This document shows, one piece after another, positions 8,542-18,082 of a DNA stretch of 64,000 bases (positions are counted from its first letter, which is position 1; the number at the start of each line of letters is the position of its first letter). The stretch spans positions 124,001-188,000 of the forward strand of contig OZ260083.1 of assembly GCA_965284435.1 (NCBI GenBank). The letters run 5' to 3'. Both the position numbers and the translations under genes were made by a program. The stretch comes from CAIYZT01 sp947461435 (GTDB lineage: Bacteria; Pseudomonadota; Alphaproteobacteria; Rhodobacterales; Rhodobacteraceae). The notes under the pieces are model-generated. The model saw only the letters and a list, made by a program, of their open reading frames with translations, made no database searches and was not told where the DNA came from.

Positions 8542-9026
8542 CGCAGCCAATCCGCCGCGCTGGCCAAAAGACGCGCCACGATCTGATCTGCCAAAAGCCG
8601 CATCAGGCGAGTCTTGGCGTCATCCTCGGCCTCCAGCCCCGCAACAGTAGATCCTGTTGCGGAATACGAGGTGAAACTGTCCACCTTGCCTTGGGCCAAA
8701 ACCGCGCCCGAGCCTTGATCGGTCAGGGTATAGCTGACCGATCCGACAAGATTATAGCGGGTGATCTCGCCATCCTTGGTAATGCCCACACCCACCGGAT
8801 CGGTGGCGATGACATAGGCCAGATCGAACCGCGCCGCCGCCGGGCGGCCCAATTGTTCTTCCAGCCGTTCCACCAGATCAAAGCCAAGCTTGTCCGACGG
8901 ATCGGCCACACGGATCGCCCCTTGCAAGCCCTCGGCCGGCCCGCCCGGCCCATAAACCGGAGCGAACCCGCAAGCGACCAGCGCAAACGGGGCCAGAATC
9001 AGCAATCGGCGGTTAAATGACCACAT
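8538..9026 (-). CDS. lptE: LPS assembly lipoprotein LptE
   Basis: A 162-residue outer-membrane lipoprotein that plugs LptD during lipopolysaccharide insertion. Signal and lipobox are at the N-terminus (LLILAPFALVAC, Cys about 19), followed by GFAPVYGPGGPA, a typical start of alphaproteobacterial LptE. The rest is an alpha/beta LptE fold with ITRYNLVGSVSYTLTD. It overlaps the end of leuS by 14 bp and holA by 4 bp. Confidence 0.88.
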   Translation of the reverse strand: MWSFNRRLLILAPFALVACGFAPVYGPGGPAEGLQGAIRVADPSDKLGFDLVERLEEQLGRPAAARFDLAYVIATDPVGVGITKDGEITRYNLVGSVSYTLTDQGSGAVLAQGKVDSFTSYSATGSTVAGLEAEDDAKTRLMRLLADQIVARLLASAADWLR

Positions 9027-11571
9027 TTATGATGCGCCCCGGGACGACGATGATCTTCTTGACGGGCTGACCCGCCAGAAACTTGACCACATCATCGGTC
9101 GCAAGCGCGATCTTTTCAATCTCTGACACGGGCATGTCTTTGGGCACGCTGATTTCCGCCCGCCGTTTGCCGTTGATCTGAATGGGCAAGATCACCGTGT
9201 CATCAATCAACAGCGCCGGGTCGGCCTTGGGCCAGGGGGCCTGCGCACAAAGACCTGCGCCGCCCTGATACGTCCAGATCGATTCGGCGATATGCGGCGT
9301 CATGGGCGACATCAGCTTGGCCAAGGTGCGGATCGCGTCTTTCATCGGCCCGGTAGAGGCATTGGCCTTGGCCAAGGTATTGGTAAAGCCGTACAGCGCC
9401 GCGATGGCCTTGTTGAAGGCAAAGGTTTCAATGGCGCGCGTCACCTCGTCCACGGCCTTGGCGGTGGCCCGGGCAAGGTCTGCATCGCCGTCGCCGATGT
9501 GATCTGCGGGCATCTCACCGATGCGCGAACACAGGGCCCAAACGCGCGACAAATGCTTGAACGTCGCCTCCGCCCCCGAGGCTGTCCATTCCACGTCCCG
9601 CTCCGGTGGGCTGTCAGACATGACAAACCAGCGCGCAGTATCCGCCCCGAAGGCGCCGATGATGTTCATCGGGTCGACAACGTTCTTCTTGGATTTGGAC
9701 ATTTTGGCAGACGGGATCACCTCGACAGGGCGGCCGTCCTTCAAGGTTACGCCTGCCTCGGCGTGCACCACATCCTCAGGCAGGTGATAGACTGGCCGCC
9801 CGTTGGCATCGGTCGTCTTGTAAATTTCATGCGTCACCATGCCTTGGGTGAACAGCGCGTTGAACGGCTCGATCGCTTTGGCCGGCAGGTGGCCGGTGGC
9901 ATGCATGGCACGGGCGAAAAAGCGCGAATACAGCAGGTGCAAGATCGCGTGTTCGATCCCGCCGATATATTGATCGACGTTCATCCAATAGGCGGCCTCG
10001 GCCGCGTCGGTGGGCGTCTTGGCATGCGGCGCGGTAAAGCGGGCGTAATACCACGACGAATCCATGAACGTGTCCATGGTATCCGTCTCGCGCCGCGCGG
10101 GTGCGCCGCAGGCCGGACAGGCGCAGTTGCGCCAGGTCGGGTGACGGTCCAGCGGGTTGCCGGGGATGTCGAAGGTGACATCATAAGGCAACTCGATGGG
10201 CAGATTTTCCTTCTTCTCGGGCACCACGCCGCAGGAATCGCAATGCACCACCGGAATGGGGCAGCCCCAATAGCGTTGCCGCGAAATGCCCCAATCGCGC
10301 AGCCTGTAGTTTGTGACGCCGCGGCCCACGCCCTTGGCTTCGCAATGCCCGATCGCCGCTGCAATCGCCGCTTCCCCGGTTTGCACCTGCGGGCCCGCAA
10401 ACCCGCGAAGATAGCGCACAGGCTCTGATTTCAGGGGCACATAGGCCGCGCTCAACGCAGCTTCGCTTTCGCCTTCGGCCACAAAAACCGGCGGAATCGC
10501 CAAACCGTATTTTTGGGCAAATTCGAAATCGCGCAGATCATGCGCCGGGCAGCCGAAAATGGCCCCGGTGCCATAATCCATCAACACGAAATTGGCGATA
10601 TAGACGGGCAATTCAATCGCGCCGTCCAGCGGATGGCGCACGCGAATCCCCGTATCCAGACCAATTTTTTCCGCCGTCTCCAGCGCCTCGGCCGTGGTCC
10701 CGCCAAGGCGGCATTCCGCCAGAAACGCGGCAACCTTGGCATCTGTTTCGGCCAAGGCCTTGGCCAACGGATGATCCGCCGAGATCGCGGCGAAACTTGC
10801 CCCCATCAACGTGTCGGGGCGGGTTGTGTACACCTCAAACGCGTCAAAGCCGGCAGGCGCACCCACCGTTTGAAAGGCAAACTGCAAACCGCGCGATTTG
10901 CCGATCCAGTTCGCCTGCATCAGCCGCACCTTTTCCGGCCAATCCTTCAGCCCGTCCAAAGCGGCCAGCAGTTCGCCCGAATAATCGCTGATCTTGAAGA
11001 ACCACTGCGTCAACTCGCGCCGCTCCACCAGCGCATTCGACCGCCAGCCCCGCCCGTCAATCACCTGCTCGTTCGCCAGCACGGTCATATCGACCGGGTC
11101 CCAGTTCACGACCGCCGCCTTGCGGTACACCAGCCCTTTGGCCATCATGTCCAGAAACATGGCCTGCTGCTGGCCATAGTATTCCGGGTCACAGGTCGCA
11201 AATTCGCGCGACCAGTCAATCGACAGGCCCAAAGGCTTCATCTGCGCGCGCATGTCCGCGATATTGCCATAGGTCCAGTCCTTGGGGTGGCCGCCCCGCT
11301 CCATCGCGGCATTCTCGGCCGGCATGCCGAAGGCATCCCACCCCATGGGATGCAGCACCGAAAATCCCTGCGCCGCTTTGTACCGCGCCACCACATCGCC
11401 CATCGTGTAGTTGCGCACATGCCCCATGTGGATGCGCCCCGACGGATAGGGAAACATCTCCAGCACATAGTATTTCGGACGGGCCGGGTCGTGGCGGGCC
11501 AAAAAGACCTCGGCCTCATCCCAGGCCTTTTGCCATTTCGGTTCTATCTGGGCGGGTTCATAGCGCGACAT
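9013..11571 (-). CDS. leuS: leucyl-tRNA synthetase
   Basis: Class I aminoacyl-tRNA synthetase of 852 residues, charging tRNA-Leu. The HIGH-type motif is in YPSGRIHMGHVRNYT (about residues 43-57) and the second signature is KMSKSKKNV. Between them lie the zinc-like Cys cluster (CPACGAP) and the CP1 editing domain. The C-terminal anticodon and C-terminal domains are complete. The start at 11571 has GAGG upstream; an ORF start at 11643 adds 24 unlikely residues. It is the first gene of the leuS-lptE-holA-gst unit. Confidence 0.97.
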   Translation of the reverse strand: MSRYEPAQIEPKWQKAWDEAEVFLARHDPARPKYYVLEMFPYPSGRIHMGHVRNYTMGDVVARYKAAQGFSVLHPMGWDAFGMPAENAAMERGGHPKDWTYGNIADMRAQMKPLGLSIDWSREFATCDPEYYGQQQAMFLDMMAKGLVYRKAAVVNWDPVDMTVLANEQVIDGRGWRSNALVERRELTQWFFKISDYSGELLAALDGLKDWPEKVRLMQANWIGKSRGLQFAFQTVGAPAGFDAFEVYTTRPDTLMGASFAAISADHPLAKALAETDAKVAAFLAECRLGGTTAEALETAEKIGLDTGIRVRHPLDGAIELPVYIANFVLMDYGTGAIFGCPAHDLRDFEFAQKYGLAIPPVFVAEGESEAALSAAYVPLKSEPVRYLRGFAGPQVQTGEAAIAAAIGHCEAKGVGRGVTNYRLRDWGISRQRYWGCPIPVVHCDSCGVVPEKKENLPIELPYDVTFDIPGNPLDRHPTWRNCACPACGAPARRETDTMDTFMDSSWYYARFTAPHAKTPTDAAEAAYWMNVDQYIGGIEHAILHLLYSRFFARAMHATGHLPAKAIEPFNALFTQGMVTHEIYKTTDANGRPVYHLPEDVVHAEAGVTLKDGRPVEVIPSAKMSKSKKNVVDPMNIIGAFGADTARWFVMSDSPPERDVEWTASGAEATFKHLSRVWALCSRIGEMPADHIGDGDADLARATAKAVDEVTRAIETFAFNKAIAALYGFTNTLAKANASTGPMKDAIRTLAKLMSPMTPHIAESIWTYQGGAGLCAQAPWPKADPALLIDDTVILPIQINGKRRAEISVPKDMPVSEIEKIALATDDVVKFLAGQPVKKIIVVPGRIINVVI

Positions 11572-11731
11572 CAGGGGCCTCATTGCAATTTTCAGGCGGG
11601 ATACACCGTTGCAAGGGCCAAGGTCCAGTGCAAGCCCAACCAATCCCCCCGCCCCGGATCATCGCGCGATCATTTTGCCGAAACAATCACCGCCGCGCCC
11701 GAAAAACCACAAGGGGCCGCGGCATCGGGCC

Positions 11732-12292
11732 TTACAGATTCGAATCGGCGATGCGCAGCTCGCGGGCGCGGGACAAGATCGCATCTTCCACCGCGCGCAG
11801 GGTTTCGGCATCCACCGGTCCGCCCTTGGTTTGCATGGCAATCTTCAGGCTGCGCGCATCCAGCGCCGGATCTTGAATATAGATCGTGGCGCGGTACGCC
11901 CGCCCGCCGCCCGGCGGTGTGCCATAGCCCGTCACGATGACCCCGGTGAACGGGTCAATCGATTCGATGGGAAGGAAGTTCAAAACGTCCAGCGCGGCCA
12001 CCCAGATGTATTTGTTCACTTCCACCGTGGTGTTGGGATCGTCGGAATTTGAAAACAGATCCCAGATGGTCGATTTGCGCGCGCCCGATGTCGCCGCGCT
12101 TTGGCTGGCATTTTGGGCATCCATCGCCGCTTGTGCGCCCAGTTCCGCCTCTGTCTGCGCGGCAGCCGGGGCGCCTGTGCCAAAAATGCCGCCCGATCCC
12201 GTGCTGCAGCCCCCAAGCCAGGCGGCGCAGATCATCGCAATACTTGCATTTTTAACAAGAATTCGCGCCTTTTTCTGATGCTGCACGATCAT
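11732..12292 (-). CDS. DUF3576 domain lipoprotein
   Basis: A 186-residue predicted lipoprotein with lipobox LGGC (Cys near residue 29), a Gly/Ala-rich linker, and a C-terminal domain with TVEVNKYIWVAALDVLNFLPIES and FTGVIVTGYGTPPGGGRAYRATIYI. That C-terminal part matches DUF3576, an alphaproteobacterial family of unknown function, often next to leuS. The start follows AGGGGGG. It would sit in the periplasm or outer membrane. Confidence 0.82.
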   Translation of the reverse strand: MIVQHQKKARILVKNASIAMICAAWLGGCSTGSGGIFGTGAPAAAQTEAELGAQAAMDAQNASQSAATSGARKSTIWDLFSNSDDPNTTVEVNKYIWVAALDVLNFLPIESIDPFTGVIVTGYGTPPGGGRAYRATIYIQDPALDARSLKIAMQTKGGPVDAETLRAVEDAILSRARELRIADSNL

Positions 12293-12618
12293 TCGGCCCC
12301 CCTGCTTTCTTTGCGCCTGTCTATCAACGACGCCCGCCCCTGCCAAGGCTTTTCCAAAGCAGGAACGCTGTGCCCAAGACCCCGAACAACACTATATAAA
12401 ACTATCTGTGCTGGGCGCACCGCGGCGCAATGTGGCGGTTTATGGCCGCAATTCCGGCGCCCCTGGGGACTGTGGCAAGACTGCATCACGATTTTGCTCT
12501 TTCCCCCCAAGGCCCCCGTTCGCATTGCAATCGAGGGGTCAAAGTAAGAGATACAGTTTCATACCAGTTCGGATTCCCCTGAATTGGGCCGCACCTTATG
12601 AGACAACGAGGGAACACT
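12293..12618. promoter_or_regulatory. divergent intergenic region, DUF3576 gene / porin gene
   Basis: 326 bp without a convincing gene. It must hold promoters for the minus-strand lipoprotein gene and the plus-strand porin gene. A TTGCAA box at 12525-12530 is the only -35-like element I noted near the porin, and its -10 partner is poor. Bases 12385-12412 are AT-richer (ACTATATAAAACTATC) and could hold a promoter on either strand. No clear operator dyad was seen. Confidence 0.4.
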
Positions 12619-13431
12619 ATGAAAAAGATTCTTCTTGCTACCACCATGCTGGTTGGCACCGCTGGCTTCGCAGCCGCTGAAGTTACGTTCGCGGGCTCGG
12701 CTGCTGCCGGTATCGGTCGCGACTCTGGCGCAGCTTTCGAAACCTACTCGTCGGCTGACCTGGACGTAACGTTCTCGGGCGCTTCGGACAACGGTCTGGA
12801 ATTCGGCGCAACCTTCGGCGCGTCGGCTGGTCGTTCGTACGACTTCGGCGCTGACCCAACCGAAGCTTTCGCTGACGAAGACGGCGCCTTCGGCATGCCG
12901 ACGGTCTACGTTTCGGGCTCGTTCGGCAAAGTTGCGTTCTCGGACGACAACTATGACATGTACGACGACGCAAACGCTGGCGGCGACGTGGAATACACCG
13001 GTACCTTCGGCGCGATCTCTGTTGGCTTGATCGCTGACGTTGACGCTTCCGAGTTCTCGGGCAAAGCAGATGCAACCTTCTCGGGCATCACGCTGCACGC
13101 TGACGCAGACACCTTTGGTTCGTACAATGCTTCGGCAGCCTACACCATGGGCGCGTTTACCGCTGAAGTCGGCGCTGACGAAAACAGCCTCGTGTACATC
13201 ACCGGCACCTATGCAGCTGGCGCGATCACCGCTTCGGCAACCTATGACACCGACGCAGCCTGGGACGTTGCCCTGGACTACTCGGCAAACGGTATGTCGG
13301 CTGGCGTAACCTATGACGACACAAGCGCATGGGAAGTCACCGCAGGCTACGACCTCGGCGGCGGTCTGTCGTTGGAAGCTGGTGTAAACTCGGCTGACAA
13401 CGCATTCGTCGGCGCAGCAATGTCCTTCTAA
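12619..13431 (+). CDS. outer-membrane porin
   Basis: A 270-residue porin with a clean signal peptide (MKKILLATTMLVGTAGFAAA) and a mature chain of alternating short beta strands rich in Gly, Ala, Ser, Asp and aromatic residues, ending in Phe (GAAMSF), the usual signal for outer-membrane insertion. It resembles the small porins of Rhodobacter. The chain is somewhat shorter than typical 16-strand porins. Codon use is strikingly biased: GCT and GCA for Ala, TCG for Ser and GAC for Asp, unlike the GCC-rich neighbours, as expected for a very highly expressed gene. A strong terminator follows. Confidence 0.85.
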   Translation: MKKILLATTMLVGTAGFAAAEVTFAGSAAAGIGRDSGAAFETYSSADLDVTFSGASDNGLEFGATFGASAGRSYDFGADPTEAFADEDGAFGMPTVYVSGSFGKVAFSDDNYDMYDDANAGGDVEYTGTFGAISVGLIADVDASEFSGKADATFSGITLHADADTFGSYNASAAYTMGAFTAEVGADENSLVYITGTYAAGAITASATYDTDAAWDVALDYSANGMSAGVTYDDTSAWEVTAGYDLGGGLSLEAGVNSADNAFVGAAMSF

Positions 13432-13453
13432 TCCTAACCGGATTGAATGATGG

Positions 13454-13479
13454 AAAAGCGGGCTTCGGCCCGCTTTTTT
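13454..13479 (+). terminator. intrinsic terminator after porin gene
   Basis: Stem AAAGCGGGC / GCCCGCTTT with a TTCG tetraloop and a T6 tract, 22 bp past the porin stop codon. Confidence 0.9.
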
Positions 13480-13540
13480 CATTTCCGGGCTTTCGCTTGC
13501 CGCCGCGCTGTGGCCATCTGCGCCCAAAAGCGAGGCCCCC

Positions 13541-14194
13541 ATGTCCCTGTCCGACATTCAAACCCGTCTGACCGCTGCCGAAACCGCCCATGGGCGCGCG
13601 CCGGGATCGGTTCACCTGATCGCCGTGTCCAAGGTGCAACCGCTGGACCGCGTCCGCGCGGTTTTGACCGAAGGGCACCGCCTTTTTGGCGAAAACTATG
13701 TTCAGGAAGCCGCCGGAAAATGGCCCGATCTGCGCACTGAATTCGGCCCCCTTGCCGTGCACATGATCGGCCCCTTGCAAACCAACAAAGCCAAACAGGC
13801 GATGGACCTGTTTGATGCCATTCATTCGGTTGATCGCCCGTCGTTGGCGCAGAAACTGGCCAATCTTGCCCAATCCAAGGGGTCCTGCCCGGATCTGTTT
13901 GTTCAGGTCAATACCGGGCAAGAACCGCAAAAGGCCGGAATCCTGCCCGCCGATCTTGACCCTTTCTTGAAAGAGTGCCGGGCCATGTCTCTGCCCATCT
14001 GCGGATTGATGTGCATCCCGCCCGAAGGTCTGGATCCCATACCGCATTTCACCGAACTGGCCGGGATGGCCGCCCGCAACGGGCTCAGCGGGCTGTCCAT
14101 GGGGATGAGCAGCGATTTCGAATCTGCCATCGCAAAAGGGGCCACCCATATCCGCGTCGGGTCTGCGATTTTTGGGGCCCGCAGGTCTGACTGA
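13541..14194 (+). CDS. YggS family pyridoxal phosphate homeostasis protein
   Basis: A 217-residue PLPBP/YggS protein, a one-domain TIM barrel that holds pyridoxal 5'-phosphate and keeps its free level in check. The PLP lysine is in LIAVSKVQP (Lys about 31). The family signatures HMIGPLQTNKAK and GLSMGMSSDFESAIAKGATHIRVGSAIFG are intact, the latter near the C-terminus. The start follows GAGGCCCCC. It is convergent with the amylosucrase gene, 3 bp away. Confidence 0.95.
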   Translation: MSLSDIQTRLTAAETAHGRAPGSVHLIAVSKVQPLDRVRAVLTEGHRLFGENYVQEAAGKWPDLRTEFGPLAVHMIGPLQTNKAKQAMDLFDAIHSVDRPSLAQKLANLAQSKGSCPDLFVQVNTGQEPQKAGILPADLDPFLKECRAMSLPICGLMCIPPEGLDPIPHFTELAGMAARNGLSGLSMGMSSDFESAIAKGATHIRVGSAIFGARRSD

Positions 14195-14197
14195 CCC

Positions 14198-16084
14198 TCA
14201 GGTCAACCACACCCGCGCATAGGGCGGCAGCGCCAGCCGATCCTCCTGCAGCGTCACCGCACTCTCCGACAGCGCATCGTGCCACAACCGAACCCCTTGC
14301 GCGCGCAGCCACGCCCCCGGCACGTGCTGCCAGCTTTCTGAAAAGTTGAACAAACACAAGATCGGCTGCGTTGGCGCTGCCCGCTGCACCGCAAAGATCG
14401 CGTCCTGCCCACAAGACAGAACCCGCGTCGGATGCGCGGCGTGCAAATCGGCCGTCGCGCGCCGCCGCGCAAGGATATGTTTCACCCCGCGCCAAACCCG
14501 CGCGGTCGGCTCATCGCCGCCATGCCGCCGCGCGGCCAAGGCCCAATCCATCCGCGGGCGATGAATCCACCGGCTGTCATGCGCATGGGCGGGAACATCG
14601 CGATAGGTATTGTCGTTCAACAAAGCCAGTTCATCGCCCATGTAGATCAAGGGAATGCCGCCAAAACTGGCAATCAGGGCATGACCCATCAAGATACGTT
14701 GAATGGCCAGATCCACCTCTTGGGGCGCCGACGCCTTCTCCAACCCCGCCAAAGAGGCGAAGCTGCCAGAAATCCGCTTGTCACCCGTCGCAGCATTCAC
14801 CTGAAACAGCGCGCCTTGCGCGAAACTGCCCGGAAAGGTGCCCTCGTAAAAATCGGACAGATAGGCGCGGTGGGCGGGCCCTGAAATCCCAAGCGCCGCC
14901 GCATCTTCATCCGTCACCGCCCAGCCGATATCATCATGGCACCGGATATAGGTGGCATAGGTGGCGTTGGTCAGACGGTCGGGGAAATGGCTTTGCAGGA
15001 CATGGGTCATCAACCGCGTGCTGCGCGTCGCAAGGGCCCCCCAGAATTGCACCATCAAGGAATTATGATAAGCAAGGTTGCCCTCTCGCCCATCATGCCG
15101 CCCCCGCCCTAGATAGGGCAGCATCTCGGCCGGGGCGACAATCGCCTCTTCCAGATGAATAACCGCAGGGCAGGCAATGCGGCAACAGGCGCGCAAGGCT
15201 TGCAAGATCATGTGAACTTCAGGTTCCGATTGGCACCGCGTCCCCATGCGCTTCCACATGAAAGCCACCGCATCCAACCGCAACACATCAACACCCTTGT
15301 TGGCCAAAAAGAACATGATGCGGGTGATCTCCAGAAACACCTGCGGATTGGCCCAATTAAGATCCCACTGATGTTCGTTGAAGGTGGTCCAGACCCATTT
15401 GTTCATGTCTGGATAATGGGTGAAATTGCCCGGCGCATTGTCGGGGAAAACCTCGACCAGACTGTGTTCAAAGTGCTGGGGCAGGTCGGGGCTGTCGTAC
15501 ATCAGGTAATACGCCTGATACGCCGCCTCGCCCGCACGGGCCCGTTTGGCCCAGTCATGTTCCTTGGCGGTGTGGTTCAAAACCAGATCGACACAGGTCG
15601 AAATGCCCTTGGCGCGAAAGGCCGATGTCAGGGCTTCCAGATCGCGCATCGTGCCCAGATCCGGGTTGATCTCGCGGTAATCCATCACCGAATATCCGCC
15701 GTCACTGTCCCCCGGTCGGGGCTTCAGACAGGGCATCAGATGCACATAGGTGATGCCCATCTCTTCCAGATAGTCTTGATGGGACACCACCGATTTCAGA
15801 TCACCGCAAAATCGGTCGATGTAAAACACATACCCTGCCATATCCGCCCTTTGGAACCAATCAGGTTCCAAATCACGTTTCAAATCCAACTGCTTAAGCT
15901 CATCCGGCCGCGCAGCCCACGCCTGCGCCATGTCGTCCTTCAGCCGGGCCGTAAAGCCATCATAGTCCGGGTGCGAGCCATATAATGCATCAAGCATCGG
16001 CCAAAGATCCGGGGCAGACCGCGCCATGCGCAGATCAAAGATCGCCTGATCTGGTGTTGCCGCTTTTGGCACGGTGCCCTCCAT
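14198..16084 (-). CDS. amylosucrase-type alpha-glucanotransferase (GH13)
   Basis: A 628-residue GH13 enzyme. It resembles amylosucrase, which makes alpha-1,4-glucan from sucrose with release of fructose, in its helical N-terminal domain and in the motifs DLVLNHTAKEHDWA (about 166-179), GVDVLRLDAVAFMWKRMGT (nucleophile Asp271), EAIV (acid/base Glu313) and RCHDDIGW (Asp384). Length matches amylosucrases. Sucrose hydrolase or a sucrose-active relative is the main alternative. No glycogen or sugar-uptake genes are adjacent, so the pathway context is missing. Confidence 0.85.
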   Translation of the reverse strand: MEGTVPKAATPDQAIFDLRMARSAPDLWPMLDALYGSHPDYDGFTARLKDDMAQAWAARPDELKQLDLKRDLEPDWFQRADMAGYVFYIDRFCGDLKSVVSHQDYLEEMGITYVHLMPCLKPRPGDSDGGYSVMDYREINPDLGTMRDLEALTSAFRAKGISTCVDLVLNHTAKEHDWAKRARAGEAAYQAYYLMYDSPDLPQHFEHSLVEVFPDNAPGNFTHYPDMNKWVWTTFNEHQWDLNWANPQVFLEITRIMFFLANKGVDVLRLDAVAFMWKRMGTRCQSEPEVHMILQALRACCRIACPAVIHLEEAIVAPAEMLPYLGRGRHDGREGNLAYHNSLMVQFWGALATRSTRLMTHVLQSHFPDRLTNATYATYIRCHDDIGWAVTDEDAAALGISGPAHRAYLSDFYEGTFPGSFAQGALFQVNAATGDKRISGSFASLAGLEKASAPQEVDLAIQRILMGHALIASFGGIPLIYMGDELALLNDNTYRDVPAHAHDSRWIHRPRMDWALAARRHGGDEPTARVWRGVKHILARRRATADLHAAHPTRVLSCGQDAIFAVQRAAPTQPILCLFNFSESWQHVPGAWLRAQGVRLWHDALSESAVTLQEDRLALPPYARVWLT

Positions 16085-16135
16085 CTTCTATCCGCCGCGA
16101 ACCTACGGCGTTCAGCGGGCTTTTAAAAGGTTGGT

Positions 16136-16633
16136 TCAGCGAATGATCAACCGGGTTTGGTGCCTGATCCGCTGCGCAATCCACAAAAGATCCTGCGCCG
16201 CAAAAGCAACGCATCCGGCAGTCGGCGCGCCCGGCCTGCGCCAGCGGTGGACAAAAATCGCAGATCCGCGGCCGGGCTCGGCCTGGGGCCAATTCCAGTC
16301 GGTGATCAGGATCAGATCATATTGCGGGTCTGCCCGCCGCAGATGTTCATGCGAAAACCCATGCGGCGCGCGCACCATCAGATTGTAATCGGGATCACCA
16401 CCATCATCAGACCACAGATCACACGGCCCGATGGGCAGCGCCCAATCCGTCGGCCGCGCCATGCGGTCGGGGCGGTACAGCATGCCCACGATCCGGTGCA
16501 CGCCTGCCGGTGTGGCCCCATCACCCTCGCGCTTGGCGCGGGCGGGCACCACGCCGCCGCGCCCCAAGCTGCAGGCAAACCGCCGCCCCATGAACAGGGC
16601 CCCGGATTTGGAGACATAAAGATGGGGGCTCAA
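16136..16633 (-). CDS. L,D-transpeptidase (YkuD) family protein
   Basis: A 165-residue protein with a YkuD-type catalytic signature: His129 in IFVHRW and Cys141 in TAGCV, with the T-x-G-C spacing of L,D-transpeptidases. These enzymes cross-link peptidoglycan or attach proteins to it. No signal peptide is visible, which is common in this short DUF-like subgroup, so its compartment is uncertain. It is coupled by ATGA overlap to the upstream P-loop gene. Confidence 0.85.
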   Translation of the reverse strand: MSPHLYVSKSGALFMGRRFACSLGRGGVVPARAKREGDGATPAGVHRIVGMLYRPDRMARPTDWALPIGPCDLWSDDGGDPDYNLMVRAPHGFSHEHLRRADPQYDLILITDWNWPQAEPGRGSAIFVHRWRRPGAPTAGCVAFAAQDLLWIAQRIRHQTRLIIR

Positions 16634-17142
16634 ATCGCCAACTCCTCGGCTGTGACAGGCTCATAGACCGCACTCCAGGCGCGCAACATCGGCATCGTCA
16701 CGGCAAACCCGTTCTGGCGCGCCTGAATGCGCGCAAAAAGTTCGGCCAACGGCGCCTCGCAAGGGTACAGCAGCAGCGCCGCCCCCGACAGCGCGGCACG
16801 CCGCCGCAGATCTTCCCGCTCGGCCCGCGACCAGACCCCGAAATCAAGGATCACATCCACCCCGCGCGCCAACAGATCAAAACCCAGTTCCCGCTGGATG
16901 TCCTCGATCTGCTCATGCCGCGCCTCATGGGCAGGATCGTCCATATCCTGCCCAAAAAGGCGCAGATGCCAGTCGTCCGGGGTCAGACGCACAGCCCCTG
17001 TATCCGCCGCAATCTGTTTCGCCCGCGTGGTCTTGCCGCTGCCCGGAAGACCCACCATCACATGAAGAATGGTCAAAATCTGGTCTTTCTGTTCAGGGAT
17101 CACCGCCCCCACATTAGCCCCGCAATCGCATAATTGAAACAT
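16630..17142 (-). CDS. P-loop kinase/ATPase of AAA_33 type
   Basis: A 170-residue nucleotide-binding protein with Walker A GLPGSGKTT (about residues 31-39), LTPDDWHLRLFG after it, and LARGVDVILDFGVWSRAERE, a pattern shared by AAA_33/zeta-toxin-like small-molecule kinases. Substrate is not known. The start at 17142 has AGGGGCGG; a start at 17184 is unsupported. It shares an operon with the L,D-transpeptidase gene and is divergent from cenR. Confidence 0.78.
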   Translation of the reverse strand: MFQLCDCGANVGAVIPEQKDQILTILHVMVGLPGSGKTTRAKQIAADTGAVRLTPDDWHLRLFGQDMDDPAHEARHEQIEDIQRELGFDLLARGVDVILDFGVWSRAEREDLRRRAALSGAALLLYPCEAPLAELFARIQARQNGFAVTMPMLRAWSAVYEPVTAEELAI

Positions 17143-17256
17143 TTGCCGCCCCTGCGACACGACCGCGTGAGGAAATTGTTGCATATCTTGCCGAAACGGG
17201 CAGGCAAGCGCATCTGTTAACCCACAAGGCGACCCACCGCCCCGTTGGAGACCACC

Positions 17257-17943
17257 ATGGCAACGCTACGCAAGATCCTTTTGGTTGATGATGACGATGA
17301 CCTGCGCGAGGCCCTGTCCGAGCAATTGGTCATGACGGAAGATTTCGACGTTTTCGAAGCGCGCAATGGCGCCGAAGGCATGGAAAAGGTCAAGGCTGGC
17401 GTCTTTGATCTGGTCATCCTCGACGTCGGACTTCCAGATACCGATGGCCGCGAATTGTGCCGCCGGATGCGCAAGGCGGGCGTCAAATGCCCGGTGATGA
17501 TGTTGACCGGACACGACACCGACAGCGACACGATCCTTGGGCTCGATTCTGGCGCCAACGACTATGTGACCAAACCCTTCAAGTTTCCGGTCTTGCTGGC
17601 CCGCATCCGCGCTCAGGTGCGCCAGCACGAACAATCGGAAGACGCCGTGTTCCAACTGGGGCCCTATACCTTCAAACCCGCCCAGAAAATGCTGGTGGAT
17701 GCAAAGGACAAGAAGGTTCGGCTGACCGAAAAGGAAACCAATATTCTTAAATTCCTCTACCGCGCCCAATCGGCGGTGGTGGGCCGCGACATGCTTTTGC
17801 ACGAAGTTTGGGGGTATAACGCCGGGGTAACCACGCATACCTTGGAAACCCACATCTACCGGCTGCGCCAAAAGATCGAAGCAGACCCGTCAAACGCGCG
17901 CCTGCTGATTACGGAAAATGGCGGCTACAAATTGGTGGCCTAG
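17257..17943 (+). CDS. cenR: OmpR-family response regulator, CenR-like
   Basis: A 228-residue response regulator with a receiver domain (acid pocket DDDDD at 11-15, phosphoacceptor Asp56, conserved Lys106 in TKPF) and a C-terminal winged-helix DNA-binding domain ending LLITENGGYKLVA. The N-terminus MATLRKILLVDDD and overall length are those of CenR, an essential alphaproteobacterial regulator of cell-envelope genes. The neighbouring L,D-transpeptidase fits that theme. No sensor kinase gene is adjacent, as usual for CenR. GGAG precedes the ATG by 6 nt. A long 3' UTR follows. Confidence 0.88.
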   Translation: MATLRKILLVDDDDDLREALSEQLVMTEDFDVFEARNGAEGMEKVKAGVFDLVILDVGLPDTDGRELCRRMRKAGVKCPVMMLTGHDTDSDTILGLDSGANDYVTKPFKFPVLLARIRAQVRQHEQSEDAVFQLGPYTFKPAQKMLVDAKDKKVRLTEKETNILKFLYRAQSAVVGRDMLLHEVWGYNAGVTTHTLETHIYRLRQKIEADPSNARLLITENGGYKLVA

Positions 17944-18082
17944 GGGCCGCGCGTTGCAAAAGCGTCGCACAACCTCTGTACGTCATCGTAAGGGAAACCT
18001 GACTTATTGTTGTCAGATTTCTACATTATGTTCGTTTTGATAGGGCATTATTCGCAATACTGCCCTGCATCAGTTCCCCTCG

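Noticed and set aside
10513..11940. 475-residue open frame on the plus strand
   Set aside because: Antisense to leuS; no ribosome site and no domain.
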